Positions 9,000-18,269 of a stretch of DNA of 64,000 nt are shown one piece after another; the stretch's first letter is position 1; every line of letters begins with the position of its first letter. The notes beneath the pieces were generated by a model. It was not told where the DNA came from, searched no databases, and saw nothing but the letters and a program-made list of their open reading frames with translations. The position numbers were made by a program, and so were the translations under genes. The DNA is from Bacillus albus. GTDB lineage: Bacteria > Bacillota > Bacilli > Bacillales > Bacillaceae_G. Where the stretch lies: contig NZ_MAOE01000135.1 in assembly GCF_001884185.1 (NCBI RefSeq), forward strand, positions 1 to 64,000, written 5' to 3'.

Positions 9000-9056
9000 C
9001 GTATGATGATGATGTTTTTGTGCAAATGTAACTACAATTGTTGTATAAGTAAGCAT
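8997..9056 (-). CDS. Histidine-codon leader peptide of the permease attenuator
   Basis: A 19-residue open frame, MLTYTTIVVTFAQKHHHHT, then TAA. A GGGAG ribosome site lies nine bases upstream of the ATG, inside a longer purine-rich tract. The four CAT codons in a row, six codons from the end, are placed exactly where a stalled ribosome would control the following hairpins. No T-box TGGNACCGCG motif and no lysine-riboswitch core is seen in the same leader. The peptide itself probably has no function after translation. Confidence 0.8.
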   Translation of the reverse strand: MLTYTTIVVTFAQKHHHHT

Positions 9057-9092
9057 AGTTCTTTGCTCCCTTTCTCCTCTGATTTTGAAGCT

Positions 9093-9098
9093 AGTATA
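9093..9098 (-). promoter_or_regulatory. Possible -10 element of the permease leader transcript
   Basis: TATACT on the minus strand lies about 37 bases upstream of the leader-peptide ATG. No strong -35 hexamer is visible at 17 bases, so the assignment is weak. Confidence 0.3.
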
Positions 9099-9207
9099 CT
9101 ACATGTTTTTTTGAATGAAAAGAAAAATATAAAAATTTTTATAAAAATACGTTTTAGAGATTAAATATTTACCTGTATTTTTCCTATACTGGAAAATAAG
9201 TGAGAGA

Positions 9208-9235
9208 TTGGCAGAAGAGTGTAGCGTGGTATAAT
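9208..9235 (+). promoter_or_regulatory. Putative treR promoter
   Basis: TTGGCA (9208-9213) and TATAAT (9230-9235) are separated by 16 bases, about 40 bases before the treR start. Confidence 0.55.
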
Positions 9236-9272
9236 ACATATAGAATTAGAAGGTGACAAGGGGCTATTGTAG

Positions 9273-9983
9273 ATGATGAGTAAGTATGAACAAATTTATA
9301 CAGCAATCAGCAAGTCTATTGATAATAAACAATTAAAAGAGGGATGCAAAATCCCATCAGAAACTGAATTAATGAAGCAGTATGAAGCGAGCCGCGGTAC
9401 GGTAAGAAAAGCTGTAGATCTATTACAAGAGCGTGGATATGTTCAAAAAATACATGGAAAAGGTGTCTTTGTTTTAAAGCGAAAAAACATTGAATTTAAC
9501 TTTGGTGGTATTGTAAGCTTCCAAGAAGAAAATGAACGTTTAGGACGCCATTGTATTACAGAAGTCGTGGAAATGGAGAAAGTAAACGCGACAAAAGAGG
9601 TTGCAAAGCTATTAAATGTGAAAGAGAAAACAGAAATAGATCATATTAAACGCGTACGGAATATTGATGGAGAAAAAGTAATTTTGGATATTAATCATTT
9701 TGTATCCGAATATATTCCTGGATTAACGAGTGAAATTGCAGCGCAGTCCATTTATAAATACATTGAGAAAGAACTAGGTCTTCATATTAGTTATTCGCAG
9801 AGAGTAATTGAAGTACAGCCATGTACAGAGGACGATAGAAAGTATTTAGATTTAAATGGAACAGACTATGTTGTTGTCGTGAAAAACTTTACGCATTTTT
9901 ATGATGGAAGTCAGTTCGAATATACAGAATCCCGCCACCGCTTAGATATTTTTCATTTTTCAGATGTGGCGCGGAGAAAATAA
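9273..9983 (+). CDS. treR: Trehalose operon repressor, GntR family
   Basis: A 236-residue cytosolic regulator. An N-terminal GntR winged helix-turn-helix (about 5-70, with TELMKQYEASRGTVRKAVDLL) is followed by a UTRA effector domain (about 90-230). In Bacillus, TreR represses treP-treA and is released by trehalose-6-phosphate. Its position directly before treP-treA, with palindromic operators between, supports this role. Two ATGs are adjacent (9273 and 9276) with AAGGGG upstream, so the true start could be either. In B. subtilis treR lies after treA, whereas here it comes first with its own promoter and terminator. Confidence 0.9.
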   Translation: MMSKYEQIYTAISKSIDNKQLKEGCKIPSETELMKQYEASRGTVRKAVDLLQERGYVQKIHGKGVFVLKRKNIEFNFGGIVSFQEENERLGRHCITEVVEMEKVNATKEVAKLLNVKEKTEIDHIKRVRNIDGEKVILDINHFVSEYIPGLTSEIAAQSIYKYIEKELGLHISYSQRVIEVQPCTEDDRKYLDLNGTDYVVVVKNFTHFYDGSQFEYTESRHRLDIFHFSDVARRK

Positions 9984-10020
9984 GGAGATGGAACGTAATA
10001 ACGTTTCATCTCTTTTTTTA
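9984..10020 (+). terminator. Terminator of treR
   Basis: GAGATGGAACG and CGTTTCATCTC form an 11-bp stem with one G-T pair, followed by TTTTTTT. Confidence 0.8.
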
Positions 10021-10034
10021 TAAAAAAATGACAA

Positions 10035-10099
10035 ACTCGTATATACGAGTATTGACTAACTTATATATACGAGTTAATATGTAATTGTAAACGGTATCA
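10035..10099 (+). promoter_or_regulatory. treP-treA promoter with two TreR-like operators and a cre site
   Basis: TTGACT (10052-10057) and TAATAT (10075-10080) are 17 bases apart. A perfect 16-base palindrome ACTCGTATATACGAGT (10035-10050) lies upstream of -35. A second copy, ACTTATATATACGAGT (10059-10074), fills the spacer. These are the likely TreR sites. TTGTAAACGGTATCA (10085-10099), just after -10, matches the CcpA cre consensus WTGNAARCGNWWWCA at every position. The operon should be off without trehalose and repressed by glucose. Confidence 0.8.
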
Positions 10100-10123
10100 A
10101 AAAAAGAAAAGAGGGACGGGAAT

Positions 10124-11551
10124 ATGGGGAAAGACTATCGTAAAACAGCAGAGGAAGTGTTGCAGTATATTGGTGGGAAAGACAATATTGAACAAGCTGC
10201 ACACTGTGTAACGAGACTCCGCATCGCTTTAAAAGATGAAAGTAAAATAGATAACGATAAATTACAATCTGTTTCATTAGTGAAGGGAGCGTTCCATAAC
10301 GCTGGGGTATTTCAAATTGTAATCGGTCCAGGAGATGTTGATCGAGTATATGCTGAATTGATAACGCTTGCAGGTATGAAGGAAGCGACAGTAGCGGACG
10401 TAAAAGATTCTGGAAATCAAAAGTTAAATCCAGCTCAAAAGTTTGTAAAAGTATTTTCAGATGTATTTATGCCGATATTACCAGCAATCGTAACAGCTGG
10501 TTTACTAATGGGAATTAACAACTTATTAGGGGCAAAGGACTTATTCTTTGAAGGTAAAAATTTATTAGATGTGTATCCAAACTTAAGTGGGCTTTGGGAT
10601 TTAATTAATATGATGGCGAATACAGCATTCGTATTCTTACCAGCACTTGTCGGTTGGTCAGCAACAAAACGTTTTGGTGGTAGTCCTATATTAGGGATTG
10701 TTATGGGATTAATGCTTGTGCATCCATCATTATTAAACGCGTGGGATTACGGAAAAGCAGCAACCGGTTTAGATGGACAAAAGATTGAGTACTTCGATAT
10801 TTTAGGATTATTTCAAATTGAAAAGGTAGGGTATCAAGGTCAAATCTTGCCGGTTTTAGTAGCAGCATTTGTATTAAGTAAAGTGGAAATCTTCTTAAAG
10901 AAACATGTACCAAATGCAATACAATTATTAGTTGTACCAATTACAACGATTGTCGTAACAGGTGTGTTGGCGTTAGGGATTATTGGTCCAGTTACACGTC
11001 ATATTGGAGATTTATTAACAGCTGGATTAGTAGGTGTATATGAAACTGTGCCAGTAGTTGGAGCAGTATTGTTTGGAGCATTATATGCACCGCTCGTAAT
11101 TACAGGTATGCATCATATGTTTATTGCAATTGACTTACAATTAATTGCACAGCACGGTGGTACATTCATTTGGCCAATGATTGCTCTTTCTAACATTGCA
11201 CAAGGTAGTGCAGCACTTGCGATGTTCTGGATTTCTAAAAATCAAAATGATAAAAGTATGGCATCCACATCAGCAATTTCAGCATATTTCGGTATTACAG
11301 AGCCAGCTATGTTTGGTGTGAACTTACGAAATAAATTCCCGTTTTATGCAGCAATTATAGGATCGGCTGTGGCAGCGATATTCATTACGTTAAATGGTGT
11401 ATTAGCACCTGCTATTGGAATTGGCGGATTACCAGCATTTATTTCTATCATTCCGAAATCGATTCCAATGTTTATTGTAGGAATGGTTATCGCAGTTGTA
11501 ATCCCGTTTACGTTAACGTGGTTATTTGCAAAAAGAGTTAAACAGAAGTAG
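10124..11551 (+). CDS. treP: PTS trehalose-specific EIIBC component
   Basis: A 475-residue membrane permease that imports trehalose while phosphorylating it to trehalose-6-phosphate. The EIIB domain is N-terminal, with the phosphorylated cysteine in AAHCVTRLR (Cys about 28). The EIIC domain of about 10 helices follows from about residue 105, including the GITEPAMFG motif. No EIIA domain is fused, so a separate glucose-type EIIA must serve it, as in B. subtilis. The following treA starts 13 bases after its stop, so the two are cotranscribed. Confidence 0.93.
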   Translation: MGKDYRKTAEEVLQYIGGKDNIEQAAHCVTRLRIALKDESKIDNDKLQSVSLVKGAFHNAGVFQIVIGPGDVDRVYAELITLAGMKEATVADVKDSGNQKLNPAQKFVKVFSDVFMPILPAIVTAGLLMGINNLLGAKDLFFEGKNLLDVYPNLSGLWDLINMMANTAFVFLPALVGWSATKRFGGSPILGIVMGLMLVHPSLLNAWDYGKAATGLDGQKIEYFDILGLFQIEKVGYQGQILPVLVAAFVLSKVEIFLKKHVPNAIQLLVVPITTIVVTGVLALGIIGPVTRHIGDLLTAGLVGVYETVPVVGAVLFGALYAPLVITGMHHMFIAIDLQLIAQHGGTFIWPMIALSNIAQGSAALAMFWISKNQNDKSMASTSAISAYFGITEPAMFGVNLRNKFPFYAAIIGSAVAAIFITLNGVLAPAIGIGGLPAFISIIPKSIPMFIVGMVIAVVIPFTLTWLFAKRVKQK

Positions 11552-11564
11552 GAGGAAGTTAAAC

Positions 11565-13226
11565 ATGAAGGATTGGCATAAAAGTGTAGTTTATCAAATT
11601 TATCCGAAGAGCTTTAATAGCTATTACAATAAAGAAACCGGTGATATAAAAGGGGTTACAGAAAAACTAGATTACTTAAAAGAACTCGGAGTAGATTATA
11701 TTTGGTTAACACCGATATACCAATCACCACAAAATGATAATGGATACGATGTAAGTGATTATTACAGCATTGATCCATCTTACGGGACGATGGAAGAGTT
11801 TGAAGAGCTTTTAGAAGAAGCGAAAGCGCGTAACATTGAAATTATGTTAGATATCGTTGTAAATCATAGCTCGACGGAGCATAAGTGGTTTAAAGAAGCG
11901 AAGGAAGATAAAAATAGCCCATATCGTAATTACTATATTTGGCGTGATGAAAAAAATAATTGGCAATCTAAGTTTGGCGGATCTGCTTGGAAATATGATG
12001 AGAAGACAGAGCAATATTTTTTACATCTATTTGATGAGACACAAGCTGATTTAAATTGGGAAAATGAAAAGCTTCGTGAAGAAGTATATGATATGATGCG
12101 TTTTTGGCTAGATAAAGGGGTAACTGGATTCCGATTAGATGTTATTAATTTAATTTCAAAAAATCAACAGTTCTTAAATGATGACGGAAGTACGGCGACA
12201 AGCGATGGCCGTAAATATTATACAGATGGCCCGCGCGTTCATGAATATTTACAAGAGATGAACCGAAATGTTTTTGAGGGGAAAGATGTCATTACAGTTG
12301 GAGAAATGTCATCTACGACAATTGATAATTGTATTAAATATTCGAATCCGGATCGTAATGAACTGAGCATGACATTTAGTTTTCACCATTTAAAAGTAGA
12401 TTATCCGAATGGTGATAAGTGGACGAAGGCTGATTTTGATTTCATTAAATTAAAAGAAATTATGTCTAATTGGCAAATTGAAATGCAAAAGGGCGGAGGA
12501 TGGAATGCGTTATTCTGGTGTAATCATGACCAACCTCGTATTGTGTCACGCTTCGGTAATGATGAGAAGTATAGAAATGAATCTGCAAAAATGTTAGCGA
12601 CAGCTATGCATATGTTGCAAGGCACACCTTACATTTATCAAGGCGAAGAAATCGGTATGACGAATCCTAAATTCGAGTCTATCGAGCAATATCGCGATGT
12701 GGAATCGTTAAATATATATGATATAAAGCTAGAAGAAGGATTATCAAAAGAAGAGATTATCGGGATTTTAAAACAAAAATCTCGTGATAACTCCCGTACT
12801 CCAATGCAGTGGAATGAAGAGGTGAATAGCGGATTTACAACAAATACACCTTGGATTACAGTTGCTGAAAACTTTAAAGAGATAAATGTAGAGAAGGCAC
12901 TAGAAGATAAAGAGTCTGTATTTTATCATTACAAAAAACTAATTGAACTAAGAAAAACATATGATGTAATTACAGAAGGAAAATATGCTATTTTAGATGA
13001 AAATCACCCTAAGATTTGGGCATATACACGTATTGTAAATGATGAGGTATTACTTGTTATCAATAACTTTTATGGAGAAGAAATAACGTATTCTGTACCA
13101 GTCCATGTTCAAGTAGATGGAATGAAACAAGAAGTACTACTGTCGAATTATAAAGATTCCAGCAAGGATATTACAAAACTTAACTTAAGACCATATGAAT
13201 CAATTGTGTATCGATATACGAAATAA
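11565..13226 (+). CDS. treA: Trehalose-6-phosphate hydrolase (phospho-alpha-1,1-glucosidase)
   Basis: A 553-residue cytosolic GH13 enzyme that splits trehalose-6-phosphate into glucose and glucose-6-phosphate. The conserved GH13 regions are present: DIVVNHSS, the nucleophile Asp in GFRLDV (about 192), the acid/base Glu in VGEMSS (about 247) and NHDQPR (Asp about 322). The ATG at 11565 follows TAGGAGGAAG; the open frame begins 39 bases earlier without a ribosome site. Oligo-1,6-glucosidase is the main alternative by family, but linkage to treP and treR settles the call. Also named treC in some species. Confidence 0.92.
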   Translation: MKDWHKSVVYQIYPKSFNSYYNKETGDIKGVTEKLDYLKELGVDYIWLTPIYQSPQNDNGYDVSDYYSIDPSYGTMEEFEELLEEAKARNIEIMLDIVVNHSSTEHKWFKEAKEDKNSPYRNYYIWRDEKNNWQSKFGGSAWKYDEKTEQYFLHLFDETQADLNWENEKLREEVYDMMRFWLDKGVTGFRLDVINLISKNQQFLNDDGSTATSDGRKYYTDGPRVHEYLQEMNRNVFEGKDVITVGEMSSTTIDNCIKYSNPDRNELSMTFSFHHLKVDYPNGDKWTKADFDFIKLKEIMSNWQIEMQKGGGWNALFWCNHDQPRIVSRFGNDEKYRNESAKMLATAMHMLQGTPYIYQGEEIGMTNPKFESIEQYRDVESLNIYDIKLEEGLSKEEIIGILKQKSRDNSRTPMQWNEEVNSGFTTNTPWITVAENFKEINVEKALEDKESVFYHYKKLIELRKTYDVITEGKYAILDENHPKIWAYTRIVNDEVLLVINNFYGEEITYSVPVHVQVDGMKQEVLLSNYKDSSKDITKLNLRPYESIVYRYTK

Positions 13227-13260
13227 AAAGGTTGTATGCCCGCGTGGCATACAACCTTTT
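13226..13260. terminator. Bidirectional terminator between treA and gerC
   Basis: A 15-bp perfect stem, AAAAGGTTGTATGCC / GGCATACAACCTTTT, with loop CGCGT. Confidence 0.9.
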
Positions 13261-14383
13261 ATTTTAAGACACCGCTGTATAAAATATTTACTTCTACCTC
13301 TGGTTTGAATTTTACCTTCGCATAATCTTTATTCCAATTTTTTTTCTTCCATAAGTCAGGATGATATGCAATAAGATGTCTTCCAATACCGAAAGCATCA
13401 CAATTTGCTTTTTGTAGTTTGTTTGTTATTTTTTTCGCTTCTTTCGTAAGTTGTTTTGATAGTTCCTTATTTAGTTTTTTTCTGGCTTCCATTTTATAAA
13501 TATTATCTCTTGGGGCTTCAAGTGCTATTACTTTTAGTTGGAGCTTAATGTGAGCATAAACATTTCCTTTTTTATCTGTTGTTATTTTTAAGTCCCGTTT
13601 TAACTTTCGATTGCTAATTTCCATTGTTAAATAATCAGATGTTTTCTCTGATTCATCGCTAGTAAGTTTTTGAGTTATACGGGCACTTGTTCCCATCTTT
13701 CCGGTTAATAATACGAATAAAACAGAATGTTTTAAAGGTAAATGCCCAGTTAATTTATCATTGTTAAATAAAGCTAACCCGTTTGTAATTACTTCTTTTC
13801 CTTTTATTTTTATAGAAGGGAGGGTAAAGTCTTTACCGGGATCTAACATTTTTGTAGCAGCTGTTTCTAAAGTTTCTTTTGGAAATACACTCATATCTTC
13901 TAAGCTTTTCACTTTTTTCTTTAGAAAATCTCCAATTAGTAAATTTCCTACTTTCTTTTTTTCTAGTATCTCGGATGTTTCACCATCTACTGCAATAAGT
14001 TTTACTAAAGCAGTTGGGTTTGTTGGGTCCCGAAAGCTGACATCTAAATAAGGTAGTACACCTTTTTTTAGAATTTTGGTTCCTAGTAATTGAACACCAT
14101 ATTTGAAATAACGAATATTTCCGGTTACATTTTTTTTCAGTGCATCGCTTGTATCTCTTATGTTATGCCCAGTTGCTGAATGTATTTCATTCTCGAATGA
14201 AGCTTGTTCTCCGCTTGAACTTTTTACGAGCTCAATTGTTTGCTGGAGTTTATTCTCTTCCGTAATATCAGATCCAATACTATAAGCTAACCTTGCTTCC
14301 CTTAATGGTTCTTGATCCCAGCAGCCAGAAAGGAATGCACTAGTACATAATACAAAAAGTAATTTAACTCTTTTTTTGAACAT
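13259..14383 (-). CDS. Spore germination receptor C subunit, Ger(x)C lipoprotein
   Basis: A 374-residue lipoprotein. The signal peptide ends in the lipobox LSGC (Cys about 21), then WDQEPLREA, the hallmark opening of GerAC-type proteins. It sits on the outer face of the spore inner membrane and forms the germinant receptor with the A and B subunits. It is last in an A-B-C operon and overlaps gerB by 20 bases, with AAAGGAG before its ATG. The location beside the trehalose locus may correspond to the operon called gerL in some B. cereus group genomes, but I cannot verify this. Confidence 0.88.
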   Translation of the reverse strand: MFKKRVKLLFVLCTSAFLSGCWDQEPLREARLAYSIGSDITEENKLQQTIELVKSSSGEQASFENEIHSATGHNIRDTSDALKKNVTGNIRYFKYGVQLLGTKILKKGVLPYLDVSFRDPTNPTALVKLIAVDGETSEILEKKKVGNLLIGDFLKKKVKSLEDMSVFPKETLETAATKMLDPGKDFTLPSIKIKGKEVITNGLALFNNDKLTGHLPLKHSVLFVLLTGKMGTSARITQKLTSDESEKTSDYLTMEISNRKLKRDLKITTDKKGNVYAHIKLQLKVIALEAPRDNIYKMEARKKLNKELSKQLTKEAKKITNKLQKANCDAFGIGRHLIAYHPDLWKKKNWNKDYAKVKFKPEVEVNILYSGVLK

Positions 14384-15479
14384 ACTGTTCTCCTTTCTTA
14401 TTTCTTATTACTGAATAAAGTAGAAATAAAAGAGGGAGGACAACAATGAAAATATAGGTGAACTTATCAGTGAAAGTTGAAATTACCTTTAATTCTTCAG
14501 GTGTATCGATAAATAAAGCTACACTAAAAGCAATAATACCAACGATTGGAACAGCTTTTTTATGGTTAGCAAGATTGAATATATGTCCAATTCCTATAGA
14601 AGCAGCGCAGTAATAACTAGCGATAGAAGCTACAACTGTTATCATCCAAATTGGTATGAATAGTAAATCAGTTCGGTCTATAATCCCGATATGCAAGGAG
14701 CGTAATAAGTAAGCAACTGGTTCTGGAATAAGCTCAATTTGTTTTGGACTAAATACGATGAAGCAAATCCAAACAGTAAAAGTATAAAAAAGGGTTACAA
14801 ATCCATTAGCGATAGAAATTGCCTTTAGTTTTGCTACAGAACTCCCGTTTACTTTTGGGAAAGCGATAAGAATAATTTCAAAACCATACATAGCTGTAAT
14901 TGTTTCTTTTGATGCTTGAATAATATTCCACCATCCGGCTTCTGTAATTGGAAAAATATAAGAAAAATCAGCTCGTGAAAACCCTAGTGCAATTAAAAGA
15001 GCCATGGGCAAAATGAGAATAGAAGCCATGACATAAAATCGTACAATAACTTTGAATGTGTTATAGGCTATATAGCAGCAAGCTATCGTAAATAGTAAGA
15101 GAATTGCGTACCAAGGGGTCGCTTGTAATATCCAAACTTTAATGACATTACAAGCATTTAACATAACCGTCATACCGATAAGGGTAAAATAAAAAACATA
15201 AGCAAAGCCTAATAGTTTTCCAAACTTATTACCAAATAGCATACAAACACTTTCATACATATCTGCATCAGGAAATCGTTTTAAAAAAAGCCACATAAGT
15301 AAAATAATAAGTTGAATTGCAAGACCAGCGATAAGAGCAGAAATCCATCCGCCACCTTTTGCTATCGGATGAAGACGGTTAGGTAGAGATAGTATACCGA
15401 CCCCAATTTGGCATTGAATAACGAAAAAGGTAAATTGAACAAGTGAAATTTTACTTTGCGTGTTTGTCACCGTCCTCAT
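14364..15479 (-). CDS. Spore germination receptor B subunit, GerAB-type permease
   Basis: A 371-residue integral membrane protein with about 10 helices, of the GerAB branch of the APC superfamily. It opens KISLVQFTFFVIQCQIGVGI, a typical start for the family. In studied receptors the B subunit contributes the germinant-binding site. It overlaps the A subunit by 29 bases and the C subunit by 20, so the three are translationally coupled. The start is ambiguous: ATG at 15479, or GTG nine bases later. Confidence 0.88.
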   Translation of the reverse strand: MRTVTNTQSKISLVQFTFFVIQCQIGVGILSLPNRLHPIAKGGGWISALIAGLAIQLIILLMWLFLKRFPDADMYESVCMLFGNKFGKLLGFAYVFYFTLIGMTVMLNACNVIKVWILQATPWYAILLLFTIACCYIAYNTFKVIVRFYVMASILILPMALLIALGFSRADFSYIFPITEAGWWNIIQASKETITAMYGFEIILIAFPKVNGSSVAKLKAISIANGFVTLFYTFTVWICFIVFSPKQIELIPEPVAYLLRSLHIGIIDRTDLLFIPIWMITVVASIASYYCAASIGIGHIFNLANHKKAVPIVGIIAFSVALFIDTPEELKVISTFTDKFTYIFIVVLPLLFLLYSVIRNKKGEQYVQKKS

Positions 15480-16953
15480 CCTCTCTCGTTACATGTTGGC
15501 GCTGCATTTTTTTCGGTTTTGGATCATGTGGTCGTTCCCAAAATGACCAAATTGGTAGTCTTACAAAAGAATCTTTCATATCTTTAATCCGCATCGGGGC
15601 AACAGGAGAAAGATATGGTGTATGAAATGAATGTAGCTGGCATAAATGAACAAAAGTTATAATGAGACCAAATGATATTCCTACATATCCAAATATGGCA
15701 GCAAGGAGCATTAATGGAAAACGAAGAATCCGAACTGCTGAACTCATATCGTTTGATGGAACAAGAAAAGATGAGATTGCAGTTAAAGCTACAACGATAA
15801 TCATTGTATAAGAAACAAGTCCGGCTTTTACAATTGCATCACCAATTACTAAACCACCTACAATACCGATTGTTTGTCCAACTCGGCTCGGCAGACGAAT
15901 ACCAGCTTCTCGTAATAATTCAAAAATCAGTTCCATTAAGAGAGCTTCAAAAATAGGAGGGAGCGGTACTTTCTCTAATGAAGCTTTAATTGTATACACG
16001 AGTTCGAGCGGTAACACATCAGGGTGAAAAGCAACTGTTGCGATATATATAGCTGGTAAGAGAAAGGCAATTAAAAAGCTCACTAAGCGAATCATTCGAA
16101 CGAAAGAACCGACAATCCAGCGGTTATTATAATCATCTGGTGATTGATAGAAAGCGAATAACGTAACAGGTACGATGAGCGCTGTTGGATCTCCGTCAGA
16201 TAAAATAGCAACTCGTCCTTCCATTAAATTTGCTGCGACTCTATCTGGACGCTCTGTATTTAATTGCTGCGGAAAGGGTGAGAAAGACGTATCTTCTATA
16301 AATTCTTGTATGTATCCTGGAGATATGAGTGCGTCTGTTTTAATCGTTTCTAACCTTCTTTTCACTTCTGTAACGAGATCGTCATTCGCTATGTTTTGCA
16401 TATAAGCAATTGCCACTTTTGTATGCATTTCTTCACCAAGTGTGAAATATTTAACGACGACATTTGGACTTTTTATGAGTTTACGAATCGAAGCTAAATT
16501 AGTTGCTAAATCTTCTACAAAACCAGAATGCGGTCCACGGACAACCCCTTCATTATCAGGTTCTGTTATATCTCGCTTTAAAGAAAGAGCTGTTTCAAAA
16601 ATACAAAAACTGTCGACTTGTTCATGAAAATATAATGATTTTCCTTGTAATAGAAGCTGTACGCCATAATTTAAATTTGTTTCTTTTTTCATATTTAATG
16701 TGGCGAAAGCTTTATCCAAAGGTAAATCCGAACGGGTTAATAAAGGCTCAAGAGCTAATTGGTGAATTAAATTTGGGTCTGCTAAAGATTCGATATATAA
16801 GATTGTTCCTTTGCCGTTTTGAAATGGGAGATCTAATTTTTTTATATCATCAGAATGGGAAAGTTTATTTTCAATGTAATTAATGTTCTCCGGAAGTGAT
16901 GGAAACATATGCTTTTGTTTTTTGCTCTCTTGTTGTTCTTTTTTCTCTGTCAT
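15451..16953 (-). CDS. Spore germination receptor A subunit, GerAA type
   Basis: About 500 residues. A large hydrophilic N-terminal domain (about 1-270) precedes five or so membrane helices (about 285-460), as in GerAA proteins. The conserved segment RPDRVAANLMEGRVAILSDGDP is split across the end of the soluble domain. The ATG at 16953 follows AGAGGTGG by seven bases; the GTG three codons upstream is part of that ribosome site. First gene of the germinant receptor operon, normally expressed in the forespore under sigma-G. I could not pick out a convincing sigma-G promoter. Confidence 0.88.
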   Translation of the reverse strand: MTEKKEQQESKKQKHMFPSLPENINYIENKLSHSDDIKKLDLPFQNGKGTILYIESLADPNLIHQLALEPLLTRSDLPLDKAFATLNMKKETNLNYGVQLLLQGKSLYFHEQVDSFCIFETALSLKRDITEPDNEGVVRGPHSGFVEDLATNLASIRKLIKSPNVVVKYFTLGEEMHTKVAIAYMQNIANDDLVTEVKRRLETIKTDALISPGYIQEFIEDTSFSPFPQQLNTERPDRVAANLMEGRVAILSDGDPTALIVPVTLFAFYQSPDDYNNRWIVGSFVRMIRLVSFLIAFLLPAIYIATVAFHPDVLPLELVYTIKASLEKVPLPPIFEALLMELIFELLREAGIRLPSRVGQTIGIVGGLVIGDAIVKAGLVSYTMIIVVALTAISSFLVPSNDMSSAVRILRFPLMLLAAIFGYVGISFGLIITFVHLCQLHSFHTPYLSPVAPMRIKDMKDSFVRLPIWSFWERPHDPKPKKMQRQHVTREDEDGDKHAK

Positions 16954-17141
16954 AATTTCCACCTCTTTTAAAGTGCAACTGTTTCTGTTAATTTTTGTCG
17001 TTTGTGAGAAATTTATGCTTGAATTATTTTTTAAAAAGAGGATTGAAAGTTACGTTATATTGTCTTTTGTGCATTATTCAATTTCATAGCAGTACTTCTA
17101 ACATTTGTGTCGAATTAAGAAGATATATAGGAGGGATACAT

Positions 17142-18113
17142 ATGGAAATAGCTGTAGAACGAGTTTTTACAAAAGCGATTTTAGCAAGCGCAGCAAAGGC
17201 ATTTGATGTAACAGTGGAAGACAAGCCGCTTGGAGATTTTGAGAATTATATTTTTAAGGCGAAGGGTGATAATGGCGAAGACTATGTATTACGTTTAACG
17301 CATTCGTCGCATCGTTCTAAAAAAGAAGTCGAGGCTGAACTAGATTTTTTACGATATGTTGCGGAGAACGGAGCAAAGGTAGCGGGACCTCTTTACTCAA
17401 CTTCTCAAAATCTTGTAGAAGAAATTGGAGCGGAAGATAGCACTTTCTTTTTTGCATCTTTATTTACATATGCAAAAGGCGAGCAAGTAAAAGGCGAAGG
17501 ATCGCCTTATTGGGGAGATGCTTATTTTGAAGCGTGGGGAAAAGCGATTGGGCAACTGCATCGCCTAACAATGAACTATCCTAAAACAGATTATCGTGAT
17601 ACGTGGGAAGAAGATGAGAGCGGGATTGTTAATGAATTAGAAGATGATCAAGTGAAAAAGATTGCTGCGGTATTAATGGATGAAATAAAGGCTCTTCCAA
17701 TTGAAAGAGAAACATTCGGCCTTATGCACGGTGATATCCATCCCGGTAATTTTCATTATGATGGAAAAGAGCTAACAATCTTTGATTTTGATGATGCGGC
17801 TTATAATTACTTTATACATGATTTAGCGATGGTTCTCTACTACTCTGTTCTATTTACACCGTGGACAGTGGAAGAGAAGACAGATTTTGCTCGTAAACAG
17901 CTACAAGTGTTACGAAAAGGATATGAGTATGAGCACAGACTGGCGGATAGTTGGTATGAATCGTTACCGTTGTTTTTGCGTCTACGTGATGTTGGTTTAT
18001 ACGGTACACTTCAAAAGAAGTTTAAGGGGAAAGATATGCCAGATAACTTCCTGAAATTATCTGAAGAATTATATGAAAGAATTATAAGCAAAGAAGCGAT
18101 TGTGAATATATAA
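17142..18113 (+). CDS. Aminoglycoside phosphotransferase-family kinase
   Basis: A 323-residue cytosolic protein of the APH/choline-kinase/homoserine-kinase-II fold. The catalytic loop HGDIHPGNF is at about 196-204, and the metal-binding IFDFDDAAYNYFIHDLA follows at about 212-228. In this family such motifs transfer ATP gamma-phosphate to a small hydroxyl substrate. The substrate is not evident, and an antibiotic resistance role is not implied. The ATG follows ATAGGAGGGATACAT; the open frame extends 147 bases further upstream without support. Divergent from gerA. Confidence 0.8.
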   Translation: MEIAVERVFTKAILASAAKAFDVTVEDKPLGDFENYIFKAKGDNGEDYVLRLTHSSHRSKKEVEAELDFLRYVAENGAKVAGPLYSTSQNLVEEIGAEDSTFFFASLFTYAKGEQVKGEGSPYWGDAYFEAWGKAIGQLHRLTMNYPKTDYRDTWEEDESGIVNELEDDQVKKIAAVLMDEIKALPIERETFGLMHGDIHPGNFHYDGKELTIFDFDDAAYNYFIHDLAMVLYYSVLFTPWTVEEKTDFARKQLQVLRKGYEYEHRLADSWYESLPLFLRLRDVGLYGTLQKKFKGKDMPDNFLKLSEELYERIISKEAIVNI

Positions 18114-18128
18114 TACATTTTGTTCAAA

Positions 18129-18159
18129 ACAAAGTATATAAAATAAATATATACTTTGT
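18129..18159 (+). terminator. Terminator after the phosphotransferase gene
   Basis: ACAAAGTATAT / ATATACTTTGT stem with a 9-base loop, followed by TTTTTTT. Confidence 0.8.
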
Positions 18160-18269
18160 TTTTTTATACAAAAATATGTTTACTTTATTAAAATAATATT
18201 GTCCTAGATTCGGTATACACTTATAATTTTATATATATTCTGAATATTCTTTATAAAGAAGGAGGGGGA

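Noticed and set aside
8886-9000. Lysine riboswitch or T-box upstream of the permease
   Set aside because: No T-box TGGNACCGCG motif and no lysine-riboswitch core is visible. The His-codon leader with competing hairpins explains the structure better.
17142-18113. Aminoglycoside resistance gene
   Set aside because: The fold is shared by many housekeeping kinases; nothing specific to antibiotic substrates is visible.
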